Below are positions 17,549-26,375 of a DNA stretch of 64,000 nucleotides, one piece after another. Every line of letters begins with the position of its first letter. Position 1 is the stretch's first letter. The stretch comes from Bacillota bacterium (lineage in GTDB: Bacteria; Bacillota; Clostridia; Lachnospirales; Lachnospiraceae), in assembly GCA_023437715.1 (NCBI GenBank), contig JAEZFK010000053.1, positions 62,001-126,000 of the forward strand, given 5' to 3'. The position numbers and the translations under genes are program-made. The notes below the pieces were generated by a model that was not told where the DNA came from, made no database searches, and saw only the letters and a list, made by a program, of their open reading frames with translations.

Positions 17549-17590
17549 ATGCCGTCAAGGCCTCTCCCGGGCTCAAGCGGCATTTTTTTT
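17549..17590 (+). terminator. Rho-independent terminator of marR
   Basis: ATGCCG pairs with CGGCAT across an inner GC-rich helix (GGCC/GGGC region), and the right arm runs into eight T. Confidence 0.8.
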
Positions 17591-17629
17591 CATTCAGGGT
17601 AAAAGAAAGATAAAGGAGGCTTATCAGCC

Positions 17630-17914
17630 ATGAACAAAAAGGTCTATGAATTTGAGGCAGAAATCAAGAAAGTGCCGGATATTGACGGTGCGTATATAGA
17701 AATTCCCTTTGATGTCAAGGCGGAGTTTGGAAAGGGAAGAGTGCCTGTCAAAGCTACCTTTGACGGGGAACAATACGAAGGCAGTCTTGTCAGGATGAAA
17801 ACGCCATGTCACATCATCGGGATCAGAAAGGAAATAAGGGCGAAGATCGGAAAGCAGCCTGGAGATACGGTCAGGGTGACAATTCAGGAAAGAGTACGAA
17901 ATATAAACCTCTAA
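17630..17914 (+). CDS. DUF1905 domain protein
   Basis: A 94-residue cytoplasmic protein that matches the DUF1905 small beta-barrel fold: [24 protein letters not shown], then [21 protein letters not shown], then [17 protein letters not shown]. The family has no settled biochemical function and often occurs fused to YdeI-type domains; here it stands alone. It has a good RBS (AAAGGAGG) and is enclosed by terminators on both sides, so it is transcribed by itself. Confidence 0.75.
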   Translation: MNKKVYEFEAEIKKVPDIDGAYIEIPFDVKAEFGKGRVPVKATFDGEQYEGSLVRMKTPCHIIGIRKEIRAKIGKQPGDTVRVTIQERVRNINL

Positions 17915-17956
17915 ATGCCTGGAAAGCAATTTAAATGTACAAAATATAACAAATTA

Positions 17957-18006
17957 AAAAAGGACCGGTAAAAGAGGTTTGGAACCGTATTTTACTGGTC
18001 CTTTTT
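17957..18006. terminator. Bidirectional-type terminator
   Basis: AAAAAGGACC and GGTCCTTTTT are perfectly complementary; the pairing extends inward through GTAAAA/TTTTAC with one mismatch. Poly-A on one side and poly-T on the other allow termination in either direction. Confidence 0.8.
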
Positions 18007-18255
18007 GGTAGCCATGGAAATCTCCTGTATGGTTATGACGGCGGCTTGGTTAAATAATTTAGAATGGAGTTGATTGCCAATATGAGAAGGCCGGTGTATA
18101 ATACCTGTAGTTGTCCTCCGGCGGGTTCAGAAAATCCGGTAAATGCCTGCTTGAACAGGGACGAGCCTGCTGCCATGGAATCCATGAGCTTAGGTTTGAT
18201 ATGAAAATAGATTTGTTTACGATAGCTACCGCATGCAGCGTCCGGAGGTATGAGA

Positions 18256-19413
18256 ATGGGAATTGGGGATTTGAATTCAGAGGTAGAGAAAGAAAATTTA
18301 AATGATACCTATATCAATGCAATACAGTGGGAATATGCACAAATTGATGAAAGCTGGCTTCAGCTGCACTATAAAATCACCGTTGGCTTATTCGTCTTTT
18401 CTTTCTTCGTCGAGTTCGCCATGGGAATGCTTTTGATCAATTCCACCATGGTAACGACTACCGTTTATATATATTTTTTGAAATTCTTCATCATTCCAAG
18501 CGGAATCAATTTCATCTGCATTGCAATTGATTCCTTAATAATGAAATCAGACCGTATTTCACAGATAAGGAAAATTTATTCGATTTCCCTTATTTTTGTG
18601 TGCATTGACTTCATCCTTTTTACGGTACATATTACTTTTGCGGCAACTTACTTTATTTTTGCAATAGCGATTATGCTGACAACCGTTTATGCCAACTACT
18701 GGTTAACAAGTATTACGGCGGCGGCCAGCATCCTTGCTGTTGCAGTCTCCGAGCTGTTCATTAAGTGGGACACGGATAAAATCACCGTTTTTCAGAGCAC
18801 CCAGCGATTGGGAGATTTTTTGATTTCTCTTTTTGTTTTGATTGCTTTTTCCATTGCCTGCATGGTGATAATCCGGTTTGAACAGAGGAAAAACCGTGCC
18901 AGCATACAAAAGGAAATCGAGCGGCAGCAGCTGCAGGAAAGCATTCTGATGGATGAAATGACCGGAATATACAACCGGAAAGCGTTCAGCGCCGAACTGA
19001 AAAGCATAGAGGACCACGCCCAGTCCATACGCTATATCCTTGCAGTGATGGATATTGATAATTTTAAAAGCATCAATGATACCTGGGGGCATCACATGGG
19101 AGACCGCTGCCTGATTGAGCTTGCCGGAATACTGAAAGAATGCAATACAAAAGTAACTTCTTTCCGCTACGGAGGCGACGAATTCTGCCTGCTGTTCAGT
19201 GACGTGGATATGGTCTATGCGGAAGAGGTCTGCAAAGAAATTCAGGACAAGGTGAACCATCTGAATTTTGAGGGCTATCCGACGCTGAAGCTGACAGTCA
19301 GCTTCGGACTTGCGGAAAACTCAGATCAGATGGATACAATGAGGCTTTTTATTCATGCGGACCATGCCTTGTATGAGGCGAAAAGAGTCCGGAATGCCAT
19401 ACGTATTTTTTGA
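18256..19413 (+). CDS. Membrane diguanylate cyclase (GGDEF)
   Basis: A 385-residue protein with about six membrane segments (residues 35-220) followed by a coiled linker and a GGDEF domain (about 225-385). The active-site loop is intact: RYGGDEFCLLFSD, with DIDNFKSINDTWGHHMGD upstream. It should make cyclic di-GMP from two GTP. No RxxD inhibitory site is obvious before GGDEF. The ATG at 18256 has GGAGG at 7 bases, better than the ATG at 18250, which is one base from that RBS. The membrane domain probably senses an unknown signal. The 250 bases upstream hold no other gene I can support. Confidence 0.87.
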   Translation: MGIGDLNSEVEKENLNDTYINAIQWEYAQIDESWLQLHYKITVGLFVFSFFVEFAMGMLLINSTMVTTTVYIYFLKFFIIPSGINFICIAIDSLIMKSDRISQIRKIYSISLIFVCIDFILFTVHITFAATYFIFAIAIMLTTVYANYWLTSITAAASILAVAVSELFIKWDTDKITVFQSTQRLGDFLISLFVLIAFSIACMVIIRFEQRKNRASIQKEIERQQLQESILMDEMTGIYNRKAFSAELKSIEDHAQSIRYILAVMDIDNFKSINDTWGHHMGDRCLIELAGILKECNTKVTSFRYGGDEFCLLFSDVDMVYAEEVCKEIQDKVNHLNFEGYPTLKLTVSFGLAENSDQMDTMRLFIHADHALYEAKRVRNAIRIF

Positions 19414-19619
19414 ATTTGCAGCCGTTGAAATATATCCTTGCAGCTTTCGTAAATTCTTTGCTTCATCTTTTCTTTCTGCAGCTTTACTGGCATAAAAAGT
19501 GATGACGTCCATACGTATATCAATGTATATGTGGACGTCATCAGCGTAATTGGGATTTAGGTTAAACCATGGGAGAACTTCATTCTCTTCTTTGAATTTC
19601 CATGTGGTTTTATGTAATA

Positions 19620-21293
19620 TCAAACGAAGGTCAGCAGTTCAAAAAGGCTGTATACGTCTAACTGGCCGTATCCCCAGATATTATTGGGATAGGTGATTCG
19701 GTTGTTGCGCCGGGCGCCTCTCATAAGCTGGCGGTTGATATCAAATCCTGTCATGGAGGGGTAATTTCCTCTGGGAACGGCCCATTCCATGACCATAGCC
19801 AGCACCCCGGCCGAATGGGCGGCTGCGGCTCCGGAGCCGGTAACTGTTCCGAACTGGTTTCCGGGAACGGCGCAGGTCATCTCATAGCCGGGGGCGGCGA
19901 TGTCCGGTTTTACCAGGCCGTTTCTTGTATAGCCTCTGCTTGATTCCGTCAGTATGCTGTCGTTGAGCTGGTTATAGGCAGTAACGGTCAGCTGATGGGA
20001 ACCGTCTCCCGGGCTGGTTATGGTGGTGTCAGGGTTAGGGCTTACAAAAACCGTTTCATTTGAAATCAAGTCCCCGGAAGGCAGCCAGGAATGAAAAGAA
20101 AAGGGCTCTCCGTCAATGGACTGGGCCCGGAAAGACCAGACTCCCGGAGTTGCGTTTTCGAAGCGGATCAGTATCAGCTGATCTCCGGTTTCCTCCTCCA
20201 GGATATAATTGTTGACATACAGAACGCTTTGTGTGAAAATGAAGTTAAATTTTCGACAGTCGCTGATGGCGGGATATACCGGCAGGGTGGATTCCCTGTT
20301 TGGAGAGGAGACATCAATGCTCAGCCTTTGAGGGGCATAGGGCCATATTTCCATTGAAAAGCGCTTGTCATTTTCCCCTATCCGGAGCTCAAAGTCATTG
20401 TAAAAGGGAGCTGCGGTTGTGCTGTTAAAATAATGCCTGTTCTTGTTGCCCTCGTTTCCGGCGGAAACTGAAACGCCGATTCCCGGAAGCTGTGAGATGT
20501 AGGTTAAGTAGCTGCTCAGGACGCCGTGGCCGTCATGAGCCTCCTGGTTAGTTCCCATGGCAATACATATGATCACGGGGCGGTTTAACCTCTGGGACAT
20601 GGAAAGCAGATAGCGGACGCCGAACAGAATATCGGATTCCTGATAGCACAGCGCATTCTCCGGGACGAAAAAGATGTCCTTGAGATTTTGCTTCGCTTCT
20701 TTCAGCTTTACAATCACCAGATCCGCCTCAGGGACAACTCCGGAGAAAGCCTGTTCCGCAATGGGCCTTCCTGCAATAATGCTGGCCATTGCCGTCCCGT
20801 GGCCGTTGGTATCCACAGAGGGAACTATGTCCAGGGGGGTCTCTGATGCCAGCGCCTGGTTAAGGGTTTCCCGGCTGTATTCGCTTCCAAAGGTGAAGCC
20901 TTCGGGAATGGTGCCGGTTTGTATGGTCTGATCCCATATGGAAAGGATGCGGGAGGTTCCGTCCGTGTTCCGAAAAGCCATGTGGCGGTAATCAATACCC
21001 GTATCAATGACGCCCACCAGAATTCCCCTTCCGAAGAGGCCTAAAAACGGATTGCGCTGGACGTTTCCGATGCCGGATTTTTCAATACTTATAACGGATT
21101 CAAGGGTAAAAAGGGACGGAAAGTAATGGTATGGATAGGTGCCTAACTGGCAGGGATCGCTCCCTGTCCTGGGGACATTGAGCACGGAATTGCGTTCCGT
21201 CATCATTGTGATATTATCTCCCGTATTATAGGCCGGAGCTGTAATGTTACTGATGATAAGGTCATAGTAATTATTATCCAGTAGTTTGTTCAA
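19620..21293 (-). CDS. Subtilase (S8) of the clostridial Csp type, predicted pseudoprotease (CspC-like)
   Basis: A 557-residue S8 protein. I chose the TTG at 21293 because AGGAGGT precedes it and because the paralog at 41193-42866 has exactly the same start and length. The catalytic Asp97 (VGVIDTGID), His165 (NGHGTAMASIIAG) and oxyanion Asn280 (SAGNEGN) are present. The nucleophile motif, normally GTS followed by AAAH, reads TGSGAAAAH, so the Ser position is Gly488. Csp proteases process the spore cortex lytic enzyme precursor, and C. difficile CspC is a germinant-sensing pseudoprotease that likewise has Gly at this place. No signal peptide. A forespore or spore function is plausible, not shown. 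Confidence 0.8.
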   Translation of the reverse strand: MNKLLDNNYYDLIISNITAPAYNTGDNITMMTERNSVLNVPRTGSDPCQLGTYPYHYFPSLFTLESVISIEKSGIGNVQRNPFLGLFGRGILVGVIDTGIDYRHMAFRNTDGTSRILSIWDQTIQTGTIPEGFTFGSEYSRETLNQALASETPLDIVPSVDTNGHGTAMASIIAGRPIAEQAFSGVVPEADLVIVKLKEAKQNLKDIFFVPENALCYQESDILFGVRYLLSMSQRLNRPVIICIAMGTNQEAHDGHGVLSSYLTYISQLPGIGVSVSAGNEGNKNRHYFNSTTAAPFYNDFELRIGENDKRFSMEIWPYAPQRLSIDVSSPNRESTLPVYPAISDCRKFNFIFTQSVLYVNNYILEEETGDQLILIRFENATPGVWSFRAQSIDGEPFSFHSWLPSGDLISNETVFVSPNPDTTITSPGDGSHQLTVTAYNQLNDSILTESSRGYTRNGLVKPDIAAPGYEMTCAVPGNQFGTVTGSGAAAAHSAGVLAMVMEWAVPRGNYPSMTGFDINRQLMRGARRNNRITYPNNIWGYGQLDVYSLFELLTFV

Positions 21294-21441
21294 AACGGAC
21301 CTCCTGCCTTCTAAATGATGGAGAATATGATATATTTTATGCAGAAAGCCGCCTATTATGAGCCGCCTGCTCCCTGTGATGGTTCGGGGCAAAGAATGGA
21401 AAATGAAGAGGTTTAAAATTTATTACCAGGAGGAAGCCAGG

Positions 21442-22455
21442 ATGATCGTTTCATGGATGACAACCAACCAATGCAATCTCAAATGCAGGCACTGCTACCA
21501 GGATGCCGGTGATAAAAAGACAGATGAATTAACAACCGGAGAGGCCAAAGCCCTGATTGACGGAATCGCCCGGGCCGGTTTTAAGATCATGATATTCAGC
21601 GGAGGAGAACCGCTGATGCGCCCGGATATTTACGAGCTGGTGTCCTACGCCCGGGAATCAGGCTTAAGGCCGGTTTTCGGCACCAACGGCATGCTCATAA
21701 CAAAGGAAACGGCAAGAAAGCTGAAGGAGAGCGGAGCGGCTGCCATGGGAATCAGCCTTGACAGTCTGGAAGAGAAAAAGCATAACTGGTTCCGGGGAAA
21801 TGAGGATGCATACCGGCTGACCATGGAGGGAATAAAAAACTGCAGGGAAGCGGGCCTGGCTTTCCAGATCCATACTACGGTCATGGACTGGAACCAGGAG
21901 GAGGTCTGCCGGATCATAGATTTCAGCGTCAGCGCAGGCGCGTCGGCCAGCTATATCTTTTTCCTGATTCCGGTTGGAAGGGGAAAATACATGGAAGAAA
22001 CATCTCTTCAGGTCATGGAATATGAAAAGCTTCTGCAGGCCATTATGGAAAAGCAAAAGGAGGTTCCCATTGATGTGAAGCCTACCTGTGCGCCTCAGTT
22101 TACAAGGGTGGCAAAGCAGATGGGAGTAAAGACCCGCTTTACCAGAGGCTGCCTTGCAGGGCTTTCCTACTGCGTGGTAAGCCCCGTGGGCATTGTCCGC
22201 CCCTGTGCTTATATGGTGGAGGAAGCAGGGGATATCCGCAGGGAATCCTTTGATGAGATATGGAAGAACAGCAGCCTGTTTGAAACGCTGCGCACCCGGC
22301 AGTATAAAGGGACATGCAACGGCTGCACCTACGAAGAGGAATGCGGAGGCTGCCGTGCCAGGGCAGGCTATTATAACGGCGGGGATTATATGGCGGAAGA
22401 CAGCTATTGTGCTTACGGAAAACAATTAGACAAAAAAGGGGTGTTTCTGGATTGA
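21442..22455 (+). CDS. Radical SAM/SPASM protein (NirJ/AhbC-D-like)
   Basis: A 337-residue radical SAM enzyme. The N-terminal SWMTTNQCNLKCRHCYQDAG holds the CxxxCxxC cluster motif, then FSGGEPLMRPD. The C-terminal SPASM-type region has many Cys (GCLAGLSYC, RPCAYM, CNGCTYEEECGGC, SYC) for auxiliary Fe-S clusters. I chose the ATG at 21442, which has AGGAGG eight bases upstream and gives the usual family start; ATGs at 21358 and 21403 lack this. The overall shape recalls NirJ1/NirJ2 (AhbC/AhbD) of heme biosynthesis in anaerobes. The next gene starts two bases after its stop, linking it to an ABC importer. Confidence 0.8.
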   Translation: MIVSWMTTNQCNLKCRHCYQDAGDKKTDELTTGEAKALIDGIARAGFKIMIFSGGEPLMRPDIYELVSYARESGLRPVFGTNGMLITKETARKLKESGAAAMGISLDSLEEKKHNWFRGNEDAYRLTMEGIKNCREAGLAFQIHTTVMDWNQEEVCRIIDFSVSAGASASYIFFLIPVGRGKYMEETSLQVMEYEKLLQAIMEKQKEVPIDVKPTCAPQFTRVAKQMGVKTRFTRGCLAGLSYCVVSPVGIVRPCAYMVEEAGDIRRESFDEIWKNSSLFETLRTRQYKGTCNGCTYEEECGGCRARAGYYNGGDYMAEDSYCAYGKQLDKKGVFLD

Positions 22456-22457
22456 AG

Positions 22458-23393
22458 ATGAAATGGATGGTATGGGCGGCGGTTCTTTTTCTGCCCCTGT
22501 TCCTGGCCGGATGCAGGTCCGAAGTGGCAAAGCCGGCCGCCGGGGAAGAAAGTGGGTACCGTTTTACCGATGCCCTTGGAGAAGAAGTGACGGTTCAGGA
22601 GCCCAAACGGGTGGTCGCCCTGATGGGAAGCTTTGCAGAGACCTGGCTGGAGGCAGGAGGAGAACTGGTTGGGGTTACGGATGATGCCCTGGAGGAAAGA
22701 GGACTTTCCCTGCCTGAGGAAATTGTTTCCGTAGGGAAATTTAACGGCCCCAATATGGAGAAAATAATTGCCCTGAATCCGGATCTTGTGATTCTCTCTT
22801 CCGAGACAAAGGAGCACGTGGCGCTGAAAAACGCCCTGAAGCAGGCGGGCATTCCTGCGGCCTATTTTAAAGTGACCCATTTTGAAGATTATTTATCCAT
22901 GCTGAAAACCTGTACGGAAATAACAGGAAGAAGCGATTTATACGAGAAAAACGGCCTGGACATCCAGAAGCAGATAGAAGATGCGATTTCCTCTGTAAAG
23001 GATGAGAAATCTCCCTCTGTCCTGCTTCTTATCACCTATTCAGGCGGGGCGGCAGTACAAAATTCCGCCACCATGACAGGGAAGATGCTAAAGGACTTAG
23101 GCTGTGAGAATATCGCCGACAAAAACCAGAGCCTGTTAAAGGAATTTAATATGGAAAGCATTATAAAGGAAGACCCGGATTTTATTTTTGTTGTGCCCAT
23201 GGGCAATGACCAGGAGCTTGCAATGAAAAATCTAAAGGAAACCATAGAAAACAATCCGGCCTGGAACGGTCTGACAGCGGTTAAAAACGGCCGCTACATC
23301 CTGCTTCCAAAGGAAAAATTCCTGTATAAGCCCAATGAAAAGTGGGGGGAAAGCTATACATATCTTTCGGAGATTCTTTATGGGAAAAAGTGA
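22458..23393 (+). CDS. ABC transporter substrate-binding lipoprotein (BtuF/FepB class)
   Basis: A 311-residue binding protein of the class that takes up vitamin B12, heme or ferric siderophores. Signal MVWAAVLFLPLFLAGC (lipobox LAGC), then YRFTDALGEEVTVQEPKRVVALMGSFAETWLEAG, typical of the fold; landmarks are RVVALMGSFAETW and ALNPDLVILSS. The start is the ATG two bases after the radical SAM stop; a TTG at 22452 is an alternative. The 3' end overlaps the permease by 14 bases. Substrate unknown; the linked radical SAM enzyme hints at a tetrapyrrole or iron compound. Confidence 0.82.
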   Translation: MKWMVWAAVLFLPLFLAGCRSEVAKPAAGEESGYRFTDALGEEVTVQEPKRVVALMGSFAETWLEAGGELVGVTDDALEERGLSLPEEIVSVGKFNGPNMEKIIALNPDLVILSSETKEHVALKNALKQAGIPAAYFKVTHFEDYLSMLKTCTEITGRSDLYEKNGLDIQKQIEDAISSVKDEKSPSVLLLITYSGGAAVQNSATMTGKMLKDLGCENIADKNQSLLKEFNMESIIKEDPDFIFVVPMGNDQELAMKNLKETIENNPAWNGLTAVKNGRYILLPKEKFLYKPNEKWGESYTYLSEILYGKK

Positions 23394-24387
23394 CGGAGAA
23401 AAAAACACCAGTGTGAGGCTGTTTCTGCTGGTATCAGCTGCAGGACTGGTGGTTTCGGTCCTGCTGGGCTTATGCCTGGGAGCCAGCAATATCCGGCTGT
23501 CTGACCTGGCCTCCATACTGTTAACCGGCCGGCCTGAGGATCCCCTGTACCGGATCCTCTTTGCCGTACGCCTGCCAAGGGTATTTGGAGCGCTGCTTGC
23601 GGGCAGCGCCCTTGCGGTATCCGGTGCGGTCATCCAGTCCGTGTTAAACAATCCCCTGGCAAGTCCCAATATCATAGGCGTCAATGCCGGAGCCGGTCTG
23701 ATGGTCCTTCTGGCGTCGGCATTTCTTCCGGCAGCTCCCTACATTCTTCCCATGTCTGCATTTCTCGGCGCCTTTCTGGCCTGCCTTCTGGTCCTCGCGA
23801 TTGCCATGGGCAGCCGCATGTCCCGGCTTTTGCTGGTTTTGACCGGCTTTGTTGTAAACAGCATATTCGGCGCAGGAATGAATACGATTATGATTTTATA
23901 CCCGGACGCCTATGTGGGAGCAGGAAACTTTCTTGTGGGAGGGCTGTCAGCGGTCACCTCGGACGGACTTTTTTATCCTTTCCTCTTTATTCTTACAGGC
24001 TTTGTTCTGGCCCTCTTCTGTGCAAAGGGACTTAATATATTAAATCTGGGGACGGATGGCGCAAGGGCCCTGGGCATGAATGTAACCCTGTGCAGGTGTC
24101 TGTATCTGACCGTTGCTGCGGTCCTTGCAGGGGCTGCGGTCAGCTTTGCCGGACTGATCGGCTTTGTGGGGCTTTTAGTGCCTCACGGGGTAAAGCTGAT
24201 GATCGGGCAGGATAACCGGGTGGTAATACCGGCCTGCGGCCTTGTGGGAGGCATGTTTGTGATTCTGTGCGATTTGCTTGCAAGAACCTTATTCCTCCCC
24301 TATGAGCTTCCTGTGGGCATCCTGATGTCCTTTATCGGAAGTCCGTTTTTTCTATACCTGATTCTTAAAAACAGGCGAAAGGGGTGA
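23380..24387 (+). CDS. ABC transporter permease, FecCD/BtuC family
   Basis: A 335-residue permease with about ten membrane segments. Family blocks visible are RLPRVFGALLAGSALAVSGAVIQ, cited in parts as RLPRVFGALLAG and LAVSGAVIQSVLNNPLA, then PNIIGVNAGAG, and near the C-terminus ISFAG-like VSFAGLIGFVGLLVPHGVKL. The ATG at 23380 has GGAG upstream and overlaps the binding-protein gene. With the flanking genes it forms a complete BtuCDF-type importer. Confidence 0.9.
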   Translation: MGKSDGEKNTSVRLFLLVSAAGLVVSVLLGLCLGASNIRLSDLASILLTGRPEDPLYRILFAVRLPRVFGALLAGSALAVSGAVIQSVLNNPLASPNIIGVNAGAGLMVLLASAFLPAAPYILPMSAFLGAFLACLLVLAIAMGSRMSRLLLVLTGFVVNSIFGAGMNTIMILYPDAYVGAGNFLVGGLSAVTSDGLFYPFLFILTGFVLALFCAKGLNILNLGTDGARALGMNVTLCRCLYLTVAAVLAGAAVSFAGLIGFVGLLVPHGVKLMIGQDNRVVIPACGLVGGMFVILCDLLARTLFLPYELPVGILMSFIGSPFFLYLILKNRRKG

Positions 24388-24395
24388 CGGGGATT

Positions 24396-25160
24396 ATGAT
24401 AAGGTTTGAGGGCGTAACCTATTCCTATAATAAACAGCCTCTGATTGAGGACATGGACTTAAGCTTTGAAAAAGGGAAGATAACTACCATCGTCGGCCCC
24501 AACGGCTGCGGGAAAAGCACTGTGTTAAAGCTGGCTTCCCGGCTTTTGCAGCCCAATAAGGGGAAGGTTTTTTTGGAAGATCAGGAGATCAGGGGGGTGA
24601 AGCGGAAAGCCTTTGCCAGAGAGGTGTCGGTCCTTCTCCAAAGCAGCCACATACCGGATATGACGGTGGAACAGGCGGTAATGTCGGGCAGATACCCTTA
24701 CCAGTCCCCTATCAGCCTTTCTTCCCAGGAGGACAGGCGTCTGGCCCGATATGCCATGAATGTGGCCTGCTGCGAGGCTCTACGGGATAAAAACATGCAT
24801 CAGCTTTCCGGGGGGGAGAGACAGCGGGCCTTTTTAGCCATGGTGCTGGCCCAGGATACGCCGCTCATTTTTCTGGATGAGCCCACCACCTATCTGGACA
24901 TCAATGTCTCTTATGAAATTATGGACCTCATAAGCAGTTTAAACCGGAAAATGGGGAAGACCATTGTTCTGGTCCTTCATGATCTTCACCTGGCCCTTAA
25001 TTACTCAGACCGCATAGTGGTCATGGAAAAAGGGAAAATCGTTGCCTATGATGAGGCTTCCGGCCAGGGGCTTCAGGACTGCATCCGTAATATTTTCAAG
25101 GTGGACATCAGGAAGCTGTCGGAGAATAATAAGTCTTATTATTATTCCTTTAAAATCTAA
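24396..25160 (+). CDS. ABC transporter ATP-binding protein, FecE/BtuD family
   Basis: A 254-residue ATPase. Walker A GPNGCGKST, signature LSGGERQRAFLAMVLAQ, Walker B LIFLDEPTTYLD, and H-loop LVLHDLHLALNYSD are all intact. The ATG at 24396 starts the conserved MIRFEGVTYSYN; a GTG at 24384 overlapping the permease stop is possible. It completes the importer; no dedicated terminator is evident behind it. Confidence 0.88.
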   Translation: MIRFEGVTYSYNKQPLIEDMDLSFEKGKITTIVGPNGCGKSTVLKLASRLLQPNKGKVFLEDQEIRGVKRKAFAREVSVLLQSSHIPDMTVEQAVMSGRYPYQSPISLSSQEDRRLARYAMNVACCEALRDKNMHQLSGGERQRAFLAMVLAQDTPLIFLDEPTTYLDINVSYEIMDLISSLNRKMGKTIVLVLHDLHLALNYSDRIVVMEKGKIVAYDEASGQGLQDCIRNIFKVDIRKLSENNKSYYYSFKI

Positions 25161-25255
25161 AGGGATGGCTGGAAGCCGTCTATATCTGGCATAATAATTT
25201 CTGTAGCCTTGGAGGAATAATTATGCTACACTTTCTAAAAAGGAGGGAGAAGATT

Positions 25256-26227
25256 ATGAATATAGGAATTATAGGGGCCGGTCTTATTGTTCCGGATTTT
25301 TTAGAGGCATGCAGGGACATTTCTTCCATTACGGTGCGCAGCATCTGTGCCAGGGAACGGAATCTGGAAAAGATGAGCCAGCTTGGTGAGAAGTATGAAA
25401 TAGAAAAGATTTTCACAGACTATCAGGATCTGTTGAATGATGATGTGGACGGAATTTACGTTGCAGTGCCCAATCATCTGCATTATCAGTTTGCAAAGGA
25501 AGCTCTGGAACATAAAAAGCATGTGATTCTGGAAAAGCCCTTTACCTCGTCTTATGAACAGGCCAGGGATCTGGTGCGGACGGCAGAGGAAAATCATGTG
25601 ATTCTGTTTGAAGCCATCTCAAACCAGTATCTTCCCAACTATCAGAAAGTGAAAGAACTGCTGCCTGAGCTGGGAGATATTAAAATTGTCCATCTGAATT
25701 TCTCCCAGTATTCCAGGCGGTATGATCTGTTTAAGGAAGGAACCATCCTGCCGGTCTTTGATCCTGAAAAATCAGGGGGAGCCTTGATGGATCTAAACGT
25801 ATACAACATCCATTTTCTTTTGGGACTGTTCGGAAAACCGGACCGGGTAAAGTATATTGCAAACATTGAGCGGGGGATCGACACCTCCGGAATTATGACC
25901 CTGGAATATCCCGGCTTTCAATGCTCGGCCATTGGAGCCAAGGACTGCAAGGCTCCGGCAGAGGTCTGTATACAGGGGGAAAAGGGCTGCATCTACGGAA
26001 ATACACCTTCCAGCCTTTTTGAAAGCTTCACCTTTTTGGGAAATGACGGACGGGAACAGGAATATGCGTTAAATGAAGGAAAGAGCAGGATGTATTTTGA
26101 ACTGAAGTTCTTTGCGGCCATGGCGGAAAGGGAGGATTTTGAGGAAGCGGAGAAGAGAAATCAGCAGACTCTGGATGTTATGGAGATTTTGGATGCGGGT
26201 AGAAGGCAGGTAGGAGTGCGGGTGTAG
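25256..26227 (+). CDS. Gfo/Idh/MocA family oxidoreductase
   Basis: A 323-residue NAD(P)-dependent dehydrogenase. The N-terminal Rossmann fold starts MNIGIIGAGLIVPDF, and the catalytic Lys motif is VILEKPFTSS. The C-terminal alpha/beta domain includes GGALMDLNVYNIHFLLGLFG. These enzymes act on sugars, inositols or related compounds; the substrate cannot be told from sequence. The ATG at 25256 follows AGGAGGGAGA. It seems to be a single-gene unit between the importer and tetR. Confidence 0.82.
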   Translation: MNIGIIGAGLIVPDFLEACRDISSITVRSICARERNLEKMSQLGEKYEIEKIFTDYQDLLNDDVDGIYVAVPNHLHYQFAKEALEHKKHVILEKPFTSSYEQARDLVRTAEENHVILFEAISNQYLPNYQKVKELLPELGDIKIVHLNFSQYSRRYDLFKEGTILPVFDPEKSGGALMDLNVYNIHFLLGLFGKPDRVKYIANIERGIDTSGIMTLEYPGFQCSAIGAKDCKAPAEVCIQGEKGCIYGNTPSSLFESFTFLGNDGREQEYALNEGKSRMYFELKFFAAMAEREDFEEAEKRNQQTLDVMEILDAGRRQVGVRV

Positions 26228-26249
26228 GGGACTCGGCCATGCCATTCGT

Positions 26250-26277
26250 AATTTGGCGGATGAGGCTCCGCCAAATT
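26250..26277 (+). terminator. Hairpin after the oxidoreductase gene
   Basis: AATTTGGCGGA (26250-26260) and TCCGCCAAATT (26267-26277) form a perfect 11-bp stem with a 6-base loop. The T tract after it is poor, so termination is likely but not certain. Confidence 0.55.
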
Positions 26278-26326
26278 ATTCATGTCGGGCGTTCCGCCCT
26301 ATAGAAATATTTGTAGCAAAAATAGA

Positions 26327-26355
26327 TTGACAATAAATGAATGATCGTTTATTAT
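26327..26355 (+). promoter_or_regulatory. tetR promoter with overlapping operator
   Basis: TTGACA (26327-26332), a 17-base spacer and TATTAT (26350-26355). An imperfect palindrome fills the spacer (26333-26352, arms ATAAATGA and TCGTTTAT). This is the usual place for TetR autoregulation. Confidence 0.65.
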
Positions 26356-26375
26356 AGATATATAGAGGTGATGGC

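Noticed and set aside
18111..18305. 64-codon frame upstream of the GGDEF gene
   Set aside because: It overlaps the GGDEF start in another frame and has no ribosome site.
21294..21392. 33-codon upstream extension of the first Csp-like subtilase
   Set aside because: The TTG at 21293 has AGGAGGT upstream and matches the start and length of the paralog.
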